Shown: positions 23,567 through 35,640 of the stretch, piece after piece
How the letters are laid out: every line of letters starts with the position of its first letter
Numbering within the stretch: position 1 is the stretch's first letter
From: Apteryx mantelli
Taxonomy: Eukaryota; Chordata; Aves; Apterygiformes; Apterygidae
NCBI RefSeq assembly: GCF_036417845.1
Contig: NW_027118693.1
Span: 2,366,001-2,430,000, forward strand
Direction of reading: 5' to 3'
Length of the DNA stretch: 64,000 bases
The notes under the pieces: generated by a model
Told to the model about the DNA's origin: nothing
Seen by the model: the letters and a program-made list of their open reading frames with translations, nothing else
Database searches by the model: none
Translations under genes and position numbers: made by a program

Positions 23567-24600
23567 GTGGTCCACTTTCCACAAGGAATAACCCTCCTTG
23601 AAATGATTTTGACAGATAGATAGGAAAGGATAGATAGAAACAGAACTAAGGAGCTGGCTAAAGAGATAATTAGACTCCTGACAACGAGGCAGGCTTCAGA
23701 TGCCCTGAAGCTCAGAGCAGCAGCTGGAGAGTTGAGAGGTACCTGATGGATAAAGAGTAAGATATGTCCAGATAGTCTGATGCAAAGATGCCTTTAGATG
23801 CCTCAAATTAATCAGGACATGTGAAAATATGTGAGGAATTACTGAGGTTAAATCCACAGCATAATAGACAGAGCAGTGGTAACAAATTGAGGGGCAGATC
23901 AATATTTCTTCTCCTGAGATTCATACCCTGCCTGAACATTTCCACTATTTTATCATGGGAAAAATAGACATTAAAATTAGTCATTCATTTTAGCTGATGA
24001 AAGTGTGTTCATATTTTTTACAAGTTGAAAACAGTTCTTCACCTTTTCAGGCAGAGCTCTGTTCTAACCACAAGCACCCAGTGGCACGTGGAGAGGTCCT
24101 GGTATGTCTGAGGTAACTCCCTAGGCCTGGCAGCTCTCACAGGGGACCTGCGGAAGACCGGAGCCCCTTGAAGCTGCAGATAGAGGGTGGGTAGAGTGGA
24201 CCAGGACACCTACAATGGCACCAGCCGTCAGTGACCCTGTGACTGCATCCCACCCCAATTCTGGAAATTGCTTTCCTTTCCAAAAAAAAAAAAAAAAAGA
24301 CCAGTCTATTAAAAAAAAAAAGACAATAAAGCAAAGACAGACAACAAGAACACAAAAAAATTTAAAAGCTGGAAAGTGTAACGAAACATTTCTTCATTTT
24401 AGATCATTTTCTTTCTTTCTTTCTTTCTTGTTTCATTTTTTATTGACATTTTCTAAATATCTCTGGTATTATCAGGCCTGCACCATTAAAAAATATATTT
24501 CTGTGTCTCAGAGAGAGCCCAGTGGCCCAAAACCACTTGCAGCCCAGGGCTGTCCATGCCACTCCTCACTCTCTGCACAGACCAAGTCGCACCCACCAGA
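23567..24600 (+). repeat. Duplicated block B
   Basis: It starts at TGGTCCACTTTCCACAAGG and follows blocks A and C landmark by landmark: the GACAGATAGATAGGAAAGGATAG segment at 23610, CTGAAGCTCAGAGCAGC at 23704, the GCCTGGCAGCTCTCAC segment at 24125 and the AGTGACCCTGTGAC segment at 24230. It lacks the last part present in A and C (the GGTGACAACAGGGATGA region). Poly-A, TTTC and similar simple repeats interrupt it at 24280-24430. Confidence 0.75.
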
Positions 24601-24995
24601 GACAGGAGTGACCACTAAACCCACATCCTAGCACTGTGCCTGCTGGTGGCCTAGCAGGTACTCAGGCAGGCAGGACCTCGCAACCTCTCACCCCAGACAG
24701 GAGTCAAGTGCTGGCCTATCAGCTTCACCCATACAAGTCACCTCACAGCCACTTTCCCACCCATGTGTCTGCTCCTGGTCCATCACCTGTAGAGGCAGAA
24801 GTGACCTCACTTTCATCTTTTCATCTTTATGATCGTGGGCCTCCTATGAGCTTCTGAGAAACAACTAATCTCATAAAAATGTCCCCAGCCATCAGCTTCC
24901 TGGTGGCCTATCAGACACGACTGACCTCATAATCACCTACCAAGCCAATGGGCCTGCTGCTGGTCTTTTACCTTGCCTTATGGAAATCACCTCAG
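24600..24995 (-). repeat. Diverged 65-bp-family satellite, reverse orientation
   Basis: Several irregular units show the reverse-complement landmarks of the core satellite: CTGGCCTATCAG and GTGACCTCAC-like segments (for example 24711-24727, 24800-24812 and 24905-24935). The part from about 24840 is collinear with 61855-62010 of block C, so these units were already present when blocks B and C were duplicated. Confidence 0.55.
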
Positions 24996-25014
24996 CATGA
25001 TTTGGCTTCTACCC

Positions 25015-25275
25015 AGTCAGGTATTCATGCAGGCGATGATTTTCAGGGTCCAAAAGCAATGCTGTGATTTTCTTTGTTTTCCTCTCAGCGAGCCTTTTGG
25101 CAGGGAGAGCTCAGAACCCTGCCCTCCCACCCCATTTCACTGGATTGGGAGGTTACTTGGATGGTTAATTAAGAGCAAAGAGTTTCTAGGATACTGCTAT
25201 ATCAGAAGAAAAGAGAGTCTGCACCAATTATGCTTATTGGTAGTACCCCCCCCCCCAAATAAGACAAAGTGAGTA
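25015..25275 (+). repeat. Distal part of block B, matching block C
   Basis: The segments TTTTCAGGGTCCAAAAGCAA (25041), GTTACTTGGATGGTTAA (25151) and GTAGTACCCCCC (25231) recur in the same order at about 62850-63450. This shows that the duplication of block B with block C extends past the satellite. Confidence 0.7.
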
Positions 25276-25777
25276 AAAAAAGCTGTTGTCTGCATGCTAT
25301 CACTGGCAAATCAGTGAGGCTGTCTTCATCACAGTAATGAAACTGAGAAGTGTTTTATGGATTTGAATCCAATGAATTTAAACCCATTGTAATGTCTGAG
25401 CTTAATTTTCGTGCTGAGCATCTTCTGTTATTCAGGGAGAGGTGTTTTGAGCTTTTCTCAACAACCCCTGGACATTGTCCCCAGAGTTTTCAGCTAAATT
25501 TCCTGAGATGACTTATGAAAACTTCCTTGTGTCAGCATGCACTGGCAGTCTATGCCCCAGTCCTAAGAAGTGTGTGTTCAACATTTTATTAATATTTTTT
25601 AGAATTTGTTTATAAGAACCCCCTATAACCAAGACACACAATTCACGTTCCTTCCTTTCACCACTACAATCCAATGAGAACATAAATCTCCTGACGCACC
25701 TGTATTTAATAGCTATATATATATATGTGTGTGATGTAATATATGGTACATAATTAGAACTGCTGTCATGAAAAGCA
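25276..25777. other. OR6-like gene 3' flank
   Basis: This AT-rich 3' flank of the OR6-like gene has a variant poly(A) signal ATTAAA on the minus strand (25710-25705) and a short TATATA run at 25715-25728. Nothing else is recognised. Confidence 0.35.
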
Positions 25778-26731
25778 TCATGACTGGGGGAAAAGCCGAA
25801 CCTTTGCACGACCAATGGCTTCCTTCAGGGCCACCTTCACAGTCTTGTTTCTGAGACTGTAGATGAAGGGGTTTAAGAAAGGATACAGGACAGTGTTCAG
25901 CAAAGCTACAATTCTGTTGGTCTCCAAGGAAACCCCTTCTGAGGGCCGTGCATAGAGAACAATGCAGCATCCATAGACAATGGCTAAGTTGGTGAGATGG
26001 GAAGAACACGTAGCAAAAGCTTTCTTCCTCCCAGATGCTGATGGCATGTGCAGAATACAGTGGAAGATGCACATGTAGGACACCAGGATTAAACATAAGG
26101 AACCCAGCAATGGAAACAATATCAAAATGGGGTCTGCTTTCCAAAGCAGGCTGGTGTCAGAGCAGGACAGTGTGAATAAGGGGGAGCTGTCACCAGAAAA
26201 ATGGTGGATCTTGTTGGGGCCACAGAAAGTCAGCTTTGAGAGCAAGACCAGGCGGTAGCTGAAGAGTGTGAAGCCTAGGACCCACGCAGCAACAACCAGG
26301 TGGGTGCAGAGCTGCTGCTTCATGACAGCAGCATAATGCAAAGGTTGGCAGATGGCAACGTAGCGATCAAAGGACATGACAACAAGGAAAGCGAACTCTA
26401 TAAAACCCAGGGCAAAATAGAAATAGGATTGGGCAAAGCAGCTGCTTAATGAGATTGGTCTCCTTCCAGAGCTCAGAATCGCCAACAATGTGATGGTTGT
26501 GGAGGATGTGAACCAGATTTCCAGGAATGCCAGATTGCTGATGAAAAAGTACATGGGAGTTTGCAGGCGGTGATCCACATATACAAGGAAAATGAGCATT
26601 GTGTTCCCTGTCACTGTTGTCAGGTATATGAGTAGAAGGAGCAGGGAGAGAAACGGCTGTAGTCTTTGATCAAGCCCTGAGAAACCTTCCAGGATGAACT
26701 CAGCAACTATAGTTTCATTTCCTGCTCCCAT
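25778..26731 (-). CDS. Olfactory receptor, family 6-like, open reading frame
   Basis: A 317-residue odorant receptor, seven-transmembrane, for the ciliary membrane of olfactory neurons, signalling through Golf and adenylyl cyclase. The first in-frame ATG is at 26731, in a strong context (GACATGG), giving a normal OR length. Motifs: N-glycosylation site at residue 5, TM1 GN at 42-43, PMYFF 59-63, TM3 cysteine 98, MSFDRYVAIC 119-128, TM5 SY 218-219, KAFATCSSH 237-245 and PFLNPFIY 284-291. Loop 2 reads HFSGD where HFFCD is usual: the cysteine normally bonded to TM3 is Gly180 (codon 26194-26192). Cysteines 170 and 190 remain. Family 6 is a judgement from remembered sequences. Inverted 0.32-kb arms flank it. 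Confidence 0.9.
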   Translation of the reverse strand: MGAGNETIVAEFILEGFSGLDQRLQPFLSLLLLLIYLTTVTGNTMLIFLVYVDHRLQTPMYFFISNLAFLEIWFTSSTTITLLAILSSGRRPISLSSCFAQSYFYFALGFIEFAFLVVMSFDRYVAICQPLHYAAVMKQQLCTHLVVAAWVLGFTLFSYRLVLLSKLTFCGPNKIHHFSGDSSPLFTLSCSDTSLLWKADPILILFPLLGSLCLILVSYMCIFHCILHMPSASGRKKAFATCSSHLTNLAIVYGCCIVLYARPSEGVSLETNRIVALLNTVLYPFLNPFIYSLRNKTVKVALKEAIGRAKVRLFPQS

Positions 26732-27069
26732 GTCTAATTTCAGTACATCCTGCTGAGACAGGAGCACGAAGAAGCAAGTGTGAGAATTTCACAGTCTCAA
26801 CGGGAGGGTAGATCCTTCCTTCTTTGCTCCCTTGCTTGCTTCCTAGGTAGCACAGACAGAAATATTCCTCTCAGCCATTCATCGCACCCTGATTTCTCCG
26901 CTTCACATTTACAGTCCTCAGAGATTTTACTGTCTTCTTTCTACCTTTTCCAGCCACTCACAAAGCATTCTTTCTCGCAAGCACAGTATTGTAAAGAGGT
27001 TGAGAACTAGTTCATGCCATGCCTGGGAAATTCCCTGTTCACTTCGACCTATTGCAAACATCCATCACA

Positions 27070-27398
27070 TCTGTGCTTCAAAAGCCAACCTAATCTCCTG
27101 GCAAAAATACTTACTAGTATCTACAGATGCCAGCCCATCCATTTAGATAAGTATTTTGAAAGTTATTCCTTCTACTTTTCAGTACTTGCCTTTTTTGACT
27201 TGGAACATCTGTGGTTTCAAAACAAGCCAATATCGAGGATCTCTTCTGTAATCCCCTGCTTTCTTCCACATCTTCTTCCTCTCTGTTTCTCCAGAAACAT
27301 TGAGGAAACATTGTTATTAAATGTCCTGACCTAAATGCCTTGCTTTCCCTTTAGGGGAAGGGGGAAATCGTCTCATCTTAAAGAACTTAAAGGCTGTC
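27070..27398 (-). repeat. Right inverted arm flanking the OR6-like gene
   Basis: This is the reverse copy of 23249-23566, including the ATG-started frame (27311 to 27114 on the minus strand, 65 codons), the donor-like GTAAGT after it, and the outer end CTTTAAGATGAGACGATTTC. The copy has three fewer codons in the middle of the frame and a few substitutions. Confidence 0.7.
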
Positions 27399-28479
27399 CT
27401 TTTGATTATTTGATGTAGGAAGCATCTGGAACAAAATAATACTAAGCAGGGTGACGTTTTAGATGTCTAAAAGTCAGGCACTTCAGTTTGAGCAAGTTAG
27501 CTTCCTCCCATCTTGTCAGTGCAGAGAGGGAGAAGAGTGTCTGGAAGAGACTGGTAACACTTCTTTCACATGCCAGTTATAGTCTGGGAGGAGCCAGCCT
27601 CTCTCTAGAGCTCTCTCTTTGCCCCCATTAACAACATAGGGAACAAGGGAAAACAAGTGCAGACTCCAGCTGCGCACAGACACCTCTAATGAAGTTGATG
27701 AAACTCACTACTTCTGTCTCAAACTTCTTAATTTACTAAGTAGCTAATTTCTTTTTCAAACCAAAGAACACGTCTAACAGAAGGAAGTCCAAGGAAAACA
27801 TAGGCAATAAATACTGACATTTTTCCCTCCACCTTTGCATTTGGTTTTAGACACTCCACAAATAGGATGCTTCAAAAATGCAGGGGCGGAGGGGAGAAGG
27901 AGATGATGGGTTTCAAGGAGTGAACCAGAGGTTCTCCACAGACTCTGTTGTCCCCCCAGACCCTGTCTCAGAGCATAGTGGGTGGCTTTTATACAGAGAG
28001 TAAAACGGGAAGCTCAGTAGTGGGCAATACCCCTTGTTTGCATTGGTGTTTTAACCTGGAGCTCAGGTTCGTCCTAGATCCCAGATGCTCTGTCTTGCTC
28101 TCTGCTTCTAGTCTGGCATAAGGGAATCTCTGGACGGGGTTCATCTGGAAGATATGCTGAAATTGAACCAGTGGCTGTAATTATTTGAGCAAAAGCTCAA
28201 GCCTGGTCACCTACAGCAATATCACTGTAGCCTCAGTGAATCAGAGGCGACAGTCTCAGCTCCCCATTTTCTGGGTAAGTTCCAATGCTCAAAGGGTTGT
28301 GTCTTCTTAGTCTGCTGGATGTCAGCTAACATCATGCTTCTCCTGAATGTACCTTCTTAGAGGAACCTGCAAAGCTGCTGAGAGCTTACAGCAAAGCAGC
28401 TTCTCTGCTCACCATGTGGGTAACCCTCTGTTGAAGCCTTTTATCTGGCTTTGGTTGGTTCAAAGAATTTGCTGTATTC
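27399..28479. other. No gene recognised
   Basis: I see no coding exon, repeat or RNA gene in this stretch. It separates the OR6-like gene and its arm from the next OR relic. Confidence 0.4.
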
Positions 28480-29000
28480 AGGCCCCATGTAGCCAAAAAT
28501 GGAGCAGAGGGTACCTTGGTATATAAGATGGTGGGGCTGAGCAAGGACAGAGATGCCGTCACCCAATGGGTAAAGATGAGCGTGGAGCCCAACCAGGGCT
28601 TCATAAAGATGGTGCAGTGCAATGGGTTGCAAATGGCCCCACAGCAACTGAAAGACATCACAACAAGCAGATTGAATTCACTTGTGCCCAGGAAGATGGA
28701 AAGGAAGGTCTGAGATTGGCAAGTAGCCACAGGATGGTCTTAATCTCCAAGATGAGGCTGACAAACCTTTTAGGGGCAAAGGGAACCAAATATCTGAGAA
28801 GGGGAAGCTGCTGGCGAAGAGATACGCTAGGGGTGGAACTGGTGGTTGAGTCAAATGATGGCTATCATGACCATATGCCCCATGGCAGTGAGCAGATAAA
28901 TCACCCACGGCAGTGTGAAGAAGAGGATTTATATTTGAGGAGTGACTGAAAAGGCCTTGAGGAAGAATTTTCCCACTATGGTATGGTTGGGAGGATCCAT
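28480..29000 (-). pseudogene. Degraded olfactory receptor relic
   Basis: An ATG at 29000 starts MDPPNHTIVGKFFLKAFSV, a typical OR N-terminus with an NHT glycosylation site, and is followed by a stop after about 23 codons. TM1-like sequence (LPWVIYLLTAMG) and later, in another frame, MSFSCCGAICNPLHCTIFM (a decayed MSFDRYVAICNPLHYTIIM) place the fragment up to TM4-TM5. Several stops and frameshifts are present, and the C-terminal third is missing. It is a clear pseudogene in the same orientation as the OR6-like gene upstream. Confidence 0.75.
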
Positions 29001-30059
29001 TTCAGAAGCCAGTCAGTTGAAGGTGTGACAAGAGTAACTAATGTCATGTGTGGTGAAATTCGTCTTGCTACCTTCATCAACTTTCCCTTCCCTTTTCCTA
29101 GTCCTACTTTTCTTTCTTGAGTTGGGAGACCAGAACTGCACAAGGGATTCTCATTTTCTCTTTGTTTATATCCAATGCCATGAAATAAAGGTTGATTCAT
29201 CCCACCTGTCTTTAGACACAGGAAACAACTCTCCTGCCTCACTTGCTTGCAGAGGTAGGCCAGAGTGCTAGCTAAGAGCCAGTACTTGTGGCAAAAGCTC
29301 TGGAAATCAAGTTCCAGGTATGAAATTCAGGTTTATTTTACAGTTAGAATTGTGGCGTGGGTGGGCACCAGGCTATCAGGCCTGTGCCTGTGTGCACACT
29401 CAGAGCACTCAAGTCATTAATCCCCTGGGTGGCCCAGGAACTCCCCCATCTAGTAATCCACACAGGTGAGCTGATGGGCAGGTTTGAGACAGGCAGTTTC
29501 AGACTTGAAACTAGGAGATTGACTGAACTCCTACCACTTTCCAAATTAACTGTTGGACTGACTGGTGCAGAACCTCTCCAAGTGGGTATTTCGGACAGTT
29601 CTAGAGATTACTAGGGGCAGATCCTGCTGTGCCTGGACCAGTTCCTGTGCTTAAATGTGGTGAATACCATCACAGGTGGAGTATCTGGCTGTTTCAGAAT
29701 CTCTGCAGCAGCTCCTGCTGCAGAACTGATTAAACTGTAAATACTTAAGGCCCTTGAAAATTGGCAGTGGAAACTGCTCCCGCAAATGAAGAAGCGGCCA
29801 TGTAGGACAGTCTTTTGTGCATTCTTAGGAGAGTTAGGAGATGCTTTGGTATGTAGTTTGAGGTAATCAGTAGCAATGGGTCATGCATATGCTGGAGAGG
29901 TCACACAGGACCACAAGCCAGCTAGACTATAAAAATTCCCCAGAAGAACAGTTTGGGCAGTCTCATCTGATCCAGTGGAAACCACTGTTGGAAGGACCCT
30001 GGCAAAGGAGACTGCCACCACCATCTGGACAGTAACCAACCATCCCGTTCAAGAGATTT
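29001..30059. other. No gene recognised
   Basis: I cannot assign this stretch. On the minus strand, AATAAA near 29335 followed by CCTGAATTTCATACC resembles an LTR R region, but I cannot define LTR ends. The rest has no family resemblance I can support. Confidence 0.3.
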
Positions 30060-31280
30060 GATGCCCCTTGTGAGTGTTACCTGTGACATGCCAATAGAGG
30101 GGCGTCTGGGATTCTATCGGATTCGGGGGTTATTTGCACTGAACTCCGAGAGATCATCATTTGTCAAGTATGAGAATTTATTAGAGATAAGAAGTTATAA
30201 CAAAAAAAGCTAGAAATATAACAACTGAAAAAATATATACACATATCAGAGCTCTACAGTTAAATCACAGATGCACGATACAGCGACTGCTCTCGCCCTT
30301 TATTGGCCACCCTTCCGGTACAGTTTTGCCTGGATTCTCCTCATCATGCCATTGAAATCCACAGGCCAGCTGATGGTCGGTCAGAGTCCACACCAATTTA
30401 AGTGTCTTACCATCTTTTATAGCCAGTCCAAACAACGCCAGCCCGCAGTTACACAAAGGCCGTATGGCCTCAGTCAATAACAGCGTGCACATCAACAGGT
30501 AACCTAGTGCTCAGCCCACAGCACTGCTCAGTTAGTAACAATTTGCCCACTAACAGGTCGTTCTGTGGGGAATGGTTCCACAGCACCTAGATGTTTATGG
30601 GGTGAGTCTGTGGTGTCACTTCTCCTCTGTCTGGAATTGTCAGTCGTGGGGTCATTAGATGGTTGCCCCCAGGCTGCAGCAACCCCACAGTGTGGTGGCT
30701 CCAGCTGTGATGCACCCGGGGTTCCTTAACTCCTGGGAGCACCCCAGAGCAAACCCCTCTTCTGTGGGCTGCACCATCCAGAGTCCCACGCTTGCCTGGG
30801 TGGCGCCTGTCACTCCACCCCTTGACACTGTCAGACACACGCATTTATTTCAGAAGTCAGCAAATTCCCCTTGGTGTGCAGTGGGCGGCTTTTTGGTAAG
30901 CACAGCGTACTGGGGAAATGCACACTGCTATTAATAGACGCCAAAAGCAAAGCATGCCCATTTGCAGTAACACGTAAACAACTGTTAAAAATAACAGTCT
31001 TAATCCTAATAGCAACATGATTGGTCTGGCCTATTGACCCAAATTTGGTGAATCCGAGTGTTGTTCCAGTTCAATATGTTGACACAGAAATCTTATTTCC
31101 TTTAATTGCAAGCATTTCTTTCCTGCACCGAAAGATCAGTTTGTTCCCCAAGCTGGAATAGTTCCCTTTAGAGGAGCTTCAAATAGAGTTGGTCACCTTT
31201 TTTATTATTTTTCCATATTTCCCTGTCTTCTCTATAGTAAACAGACAACTTTAACTTCAGATCAACAGCTGTTACCCTTA
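30060..31280 (-). mobile_element. Probable ERV remnant with 3' LTR, minus strand
   Basis: Read on the minus strand, 31280-30900 is a decayed internal segment with a short hydrophobic frame starting near 31020, similar in character to a retroviral envelope anchor. It is followed at 30850-30080 by an LTR-like region with AATAAA (30182-30177) about 100 bp before a CA-rich end near 30077. Neither LTR boundary nor a target duplication is certain, and no reverse transcriptase is seen. Confidence 0.4.
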
Positions 31281-31984
31281 TGCTTAGATTTTACCATCTT
31301 TTTCTCTTTCTTTCCTTTCCTTTCATCAAGGGAAGGTGTTAGCCCCTTACTTAGGAGCATCAATTTTTACAGACACTAGAATACAGCTGTTGAGTTTGGT
31401 TATCAGCCTGGTATGAGTATCCTCTCATTCTTAGGTCTGCCATCTTCCTTTGATGTTACTTCTCTCCTGGCTCCTAGATTCATTCTATTATTTAGATACT
31501 TTTAAAAAACACATTACTTAGCCTAACAATTCTACCACTCTTTATGGCTGCTTCTTTTAAGTTCTTGCTCTTCAGAGGGTCACTCTGTAAAACCCAAACA
31601 AAAAGTAAACCCTACCAAGGCCATTCAGTTGTTATAGTTTGGTTTTAACTCTAACTGCTGAAGCTATTTCTTTTAAGGTTACTTGGTTGCATCCATCTAT
31701 TATTCACATTTGAACAGGTTTTTTTTTTCATTGATTTTTCTTTATGCTCAGAAACTTTTACTACAGCCTGGGGCATTTTCCAGCCCCTGCTGGTTTCTGG
31801 TGTACTTAAAGATGCTGGCTTTCCGCATTCGAGGTCTTTTCTTGTTTCCTAACTCTGCCCCTGGGGCTCTTCTCTGCAGAGCCCGATCTCCACCCTGAGT
31901 CCTCCTGTGCCTCAGTGCCAGGCAGAGCAGTTCTACTGGGCAGGAGGGGCAGAGCGTTTCTCACGGTCTTGTGAGAAACAAGCT

Positions 31985-32160
31985 GCCCAAGCCCAGTCCT
32001 GCTTTCCACCCAAAGCCTCCCCTGCTTTGCTCCCTCTCCTCTTTCACCTCTCTCTTTCACGTCTTTATTTCTTCCACACAGTGGAATCCAATTGGCTGAC
32101 AGAGCCATCAGTGAAATCCAGACCCACCCACCATGCTGCTCTTGGGGATCTTGGACCACG
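31985..32160 (+). repeat. CpG-depleted inverted copy of a CCAAT-box promoter
   Basis: The segment around 32087 (CCAATTGGCTGACAGAGCC) and the preceding CTGCTTTGCTCC and CTCTTTCACC run recur in reverse at 35280-35475. This copy has lost most CpG dinucleotides of its partner. The sequence on either side diverges within about 150 bp. Confidence 0.65.
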
Positions 32161-34879
32161 CTGTGTTTTTGTACAAAAGTCTGGAAAAGTCTTGATGCAA
32201 GCCCCTAGAGAAGAGGGGTTTTCCTGGGCGCTTAGAGAAACCCATGCAGGACCCAGGGATGTTGAAGGAAACCCACCCACCCACCCCCAAACCTACTGCT
32301 CTCCCTGGAGACCTTCCTGGATCCTCAGGCTGGCAGCAGGAGGGGGTGTGGGGGCACAGCCATGTCCCAGACTAGCCTCCTTCAGGTCTTCAGCTTCACA
32401 ATGTGTCACAGCTTCAAATGAGCTCTCTAAAGCAGCACTTCCCATGCCCTTGGTGTGGAGAGAAGACTTTGGGTAGACAAGCAGGAGACAGGGGAGAGAA
32501 AGGGCAGAGACACCAGGCTGCAGAGCTGCGGCTCCCAGCATCACAGAGGGGGTGCCACAGGCTCAAGAAGCAACCCAAAGAAGTAAAGGAGTCCTTCCTT
32601 TTGCAGTGACTTGAAAAGCCACATCTCTGACACTATTCAAGGCAAATGGAGTCTGCCTTCTGCAAGATTTGTCCCAGGGCTGTGCAGAGACTAGCAAGAG
32701 CAGGAAGGCTGGTTGTAGGGATGTTCTCAAGCTTCAGCAGCTGCAGAGCTGGGAGCTGGTCATCTCACAAACTTCGGAGTGAGTCAAAATGCAGGTACTG
32801 AGGCATTGCACTGCCTCATAGGCTCTGCACTGGAGCCTGGACAGCAGCATTGCAGTGTGTGGGCATGTCCTCAGAAGCCCAGAGACATAAAATGTAGGAG
32901 ATCCAGGATGTCAGCGCTGTACAGACCCCGGGAGAGCAAGGGTGCCTGCGGGGAGGAGGAGGGCAGGGGGCTGAGGAGCATACCCAGGGGAGAAGCACAG
33001 CCCCAAGGTGACACTGAAAAGCACAAGGACCAAATGAGGCCCAGGGATGAGAAATGGCTTTCCTCAGGCTCAGCCAGAAGGAAAGATGGGCAAATTTCAT
33101 GGGAAATGGGAAAACTTCCCCACATTTGCTACCTGGCCTCGCCCATGGCTTTGGAGCCTGGCAGGCTCCAGGGTCCTGGATAAGGGCCTCTGGATGATGT
33201 GTGTCAAGGCTATGTTTGCTCTTCTCTGGCATAGCATCTCTAGCTCAAGCACTGCCGACTGAGAAACCTTGCCGAGCACTTTTAAAAGCAAAGAGCCTGC
33301 CTTGGTGCCTAAAGGAGGAAAGCTACGTCCTGTCCCACATTGTCCTACATCCTACTTCCACAAAAAGAGTGGCCCACAGCAGAAACCAGTTTTGAGGCTC
33401 ACCAAAGCATTTCTCAGCCTGTGGCCATGCTTTGTGCTGGTTCATCCCACATGCCTTGGATCCCGTAAAAATGCCAGCCCTCAAACCCCAGATTCCTGCA
33501 CAGGTCTGCCCAGTGCAGTGACCTGTCAGTGCAGGGGTGCAGAAGTGACATCTCCAGTGCCCCATTTGAGACATTTCACAGTCTTTGGCACTGTCTGGAG
33601 ATGTTCCTGAAGGATTTATCAGAAAATTATGGAAAATAACTGCAGTGAAGGCAGGTGGCTGCTTTCCAGCACATGAGGGGAAATCTCTCTGCTCTCTCCC
33701 TGCCTGTGCCATCTCCATGGCAGTGACCTACTGAGCCCCCAGATGACACGAGCTGAGGTCCCAATGGGACGTGCCACATCACAGGGAGGTCTCCCCGGTG
33801 TCGCTGTGGGGACCCTCACTTCCCTGTGAGGCCCAGGCACTCCTGGGCACTGCTCACACCCTCCCCACGGCTGCCCTTCATAGTGGCTCCATGGCAAGGA
33901 GAGGGGACAGGAGGCAGTGGGGACCACGTTGGGGTAGCAGGAGGAGCAGGGGCATGTTGGAAAGGAGTTTTGGGTAATGAGATGGGAAGAGCGTCCTGTT
34001 TCTCTGGCTGGAGAGGTGAAACGAGAGCAAGAGGGCAAGCGAGATGGAGGACTGCTGGACGGACACCATCAGCCAGGCCCACAGCTCCTTGTTCCAACAC
34101 TCCTGCGGCTCTCCACCAAGGGTAAGGGCTTTGGGAGATCCTTCCCAAGGTGTCGCACAGAGATTGTTAGCTGTAAAAACCGCTGTGGATGCCGGGCTGT
34201 GGGGGTGGCTGGACAGGGCTGGGGGCTGCTGCGAGAGCCCTGCCTGAGGGTCCCCTCTTGCTTGGGGGACAATGTGGCAGCCAGGACTGCTGGGTCCTGG
34301 GGCTGGGGCTGTCCTGCGCCCCAAGGCTTCTGTGTGGCAAGCTCCATCGCCTCTTAGGGTGGGGGGGGCATGGGAATCCATGAGAGGTTTCCCTGGGAGT
34401 GGGTCCCCCTTTGGGGTCTGGCTCTGAGAAGAAAGGGGTCCTGCATCCCAGAGGCTGAGGTGGCCTGCAGCTCCATGAGGCTCTCAAGAGCCTGCTGGAA
34501 ATGTCCATATACCATAATGAAACCATGACCTTGTAATAACACCAAGTCCACTGGGTGTTTGGGAAAATCTCTGTTTCTTCCCCCTGGATCCTTCCAACTT
34601 GGCGCAGCATGTTTTGCGCTCAGAGATGCCACCTTCAGATGGCCACTGCCCCTGTCCTTCTGCAAATTGAGCTCAAACCTCTGCACCCAAAAGAACATAC
34701 ATTGGAGAGAGCAGATGGGAAACAGGCGGAGGTGCAATCTCCATTCAATAGGTCCTGGCTGACCCCAAGGTCTTTTCTCTGAGCTGGGGTGGGCAGTGCT
34801 GAGGTGAGCCCAACACAGCCATCTCCCCCAGCCCCCTCACGACCCCACACCACCGCTCCCTAGCCGAGCCCTAGGGCTG
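32161..34879. other. No gene recognised
   Basis: Average-GC sequence with many short frames on both strands, none matching a known family. No repeat family was identified. Confidence 0.35.
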
Positions 34880-35640
34880 CTGTGGGCAGGGGGCCAGGGC
34901 AGGAGGGGCGAGAGGACACTGTCCTGCCCTGCCCTGCCCTGCCCTGGGGGCAGCAGGACGCTGCCTGCAGGCTCCAGTGCCACGGCCAGCCCCAGGGCCC
35001 CCACGCCAGCGCCATGGCTGCCACCAGCACACGCCCCAGCGCTGCCCCCCCGCGCCCCGCACGGCCCCCAGGGCGCAGGGCAGCCAGCAGCCCCACGGGG
35101 CCCCTGCCGCACAGCCCATCCCCGCCGGGGCAGCGGCCGCGTCCCGCGGCCCCGCACTGCCCACCCACACGGCGCCGCGCTGCCCCCAGGCCCTGCTGCG
35201 CCCCACGCTGCCGCCCACAACATGGCGCCCGACCGCGGGGGAGGGGGCAGACATGCCCGCCAGGGCAGGAGGGCCCAGCGTTGCCATGGCATCGCCCAAT
35301 GCAGCCCTCCTATTGGCTGTCAGGAGGAGGAGGGCGGGCATCGATTTCACTGATGGCTCTGTCAGCCAATTGCAGTCCAACATGTGGAAAAAAATAAGGC
35401 GTCAAAGAAATAGGTGAAAGAGGAGCGGGAGCAAAGCAGGCGAGAAGCGAGCGGGCGAGAGGGTTTGGTGGGGGCTGCGGGCGCGTTCAAATGGCGGCGG
35501 GTGCCCTCCCGCCGGGGCGGGGCAGCGGTGCTGGCACCGGGGCTGCTTTGCTGCAGGAGCTGCAGCAGGGGCTGGTGGGGCCGTGAGCAGGGGCCAGAGC
35601 GACGTGGGCCAGAGGGGGGAGCTGCCCTGCAGGCAGACGT
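34880..35640. promoter_or_regulatory. CpG island with CCAAT box
   Basis: The sequence is GC- and CpG-rich, with a (CCCTG)n run at 34923-34945 and an inverted CCAAT box (CAGCCAATTG at 35364) beside the segment shared with 32 kb. The layout suggests a housekeeping-type promoter. I could not identify the gene it serves: no first exon with a recognisable product is seen on either strand, and the long open frames here are compositional. Confidence 0.5.

Noticed and set aside
34871-35397. Long frames on both strands in the second CpG island
   Set aside because: Low-complexity composition. The only shared peptide with 32 kb (around NWLTEPSVKS) is explained by the duplicated CCAAT-box DNA.
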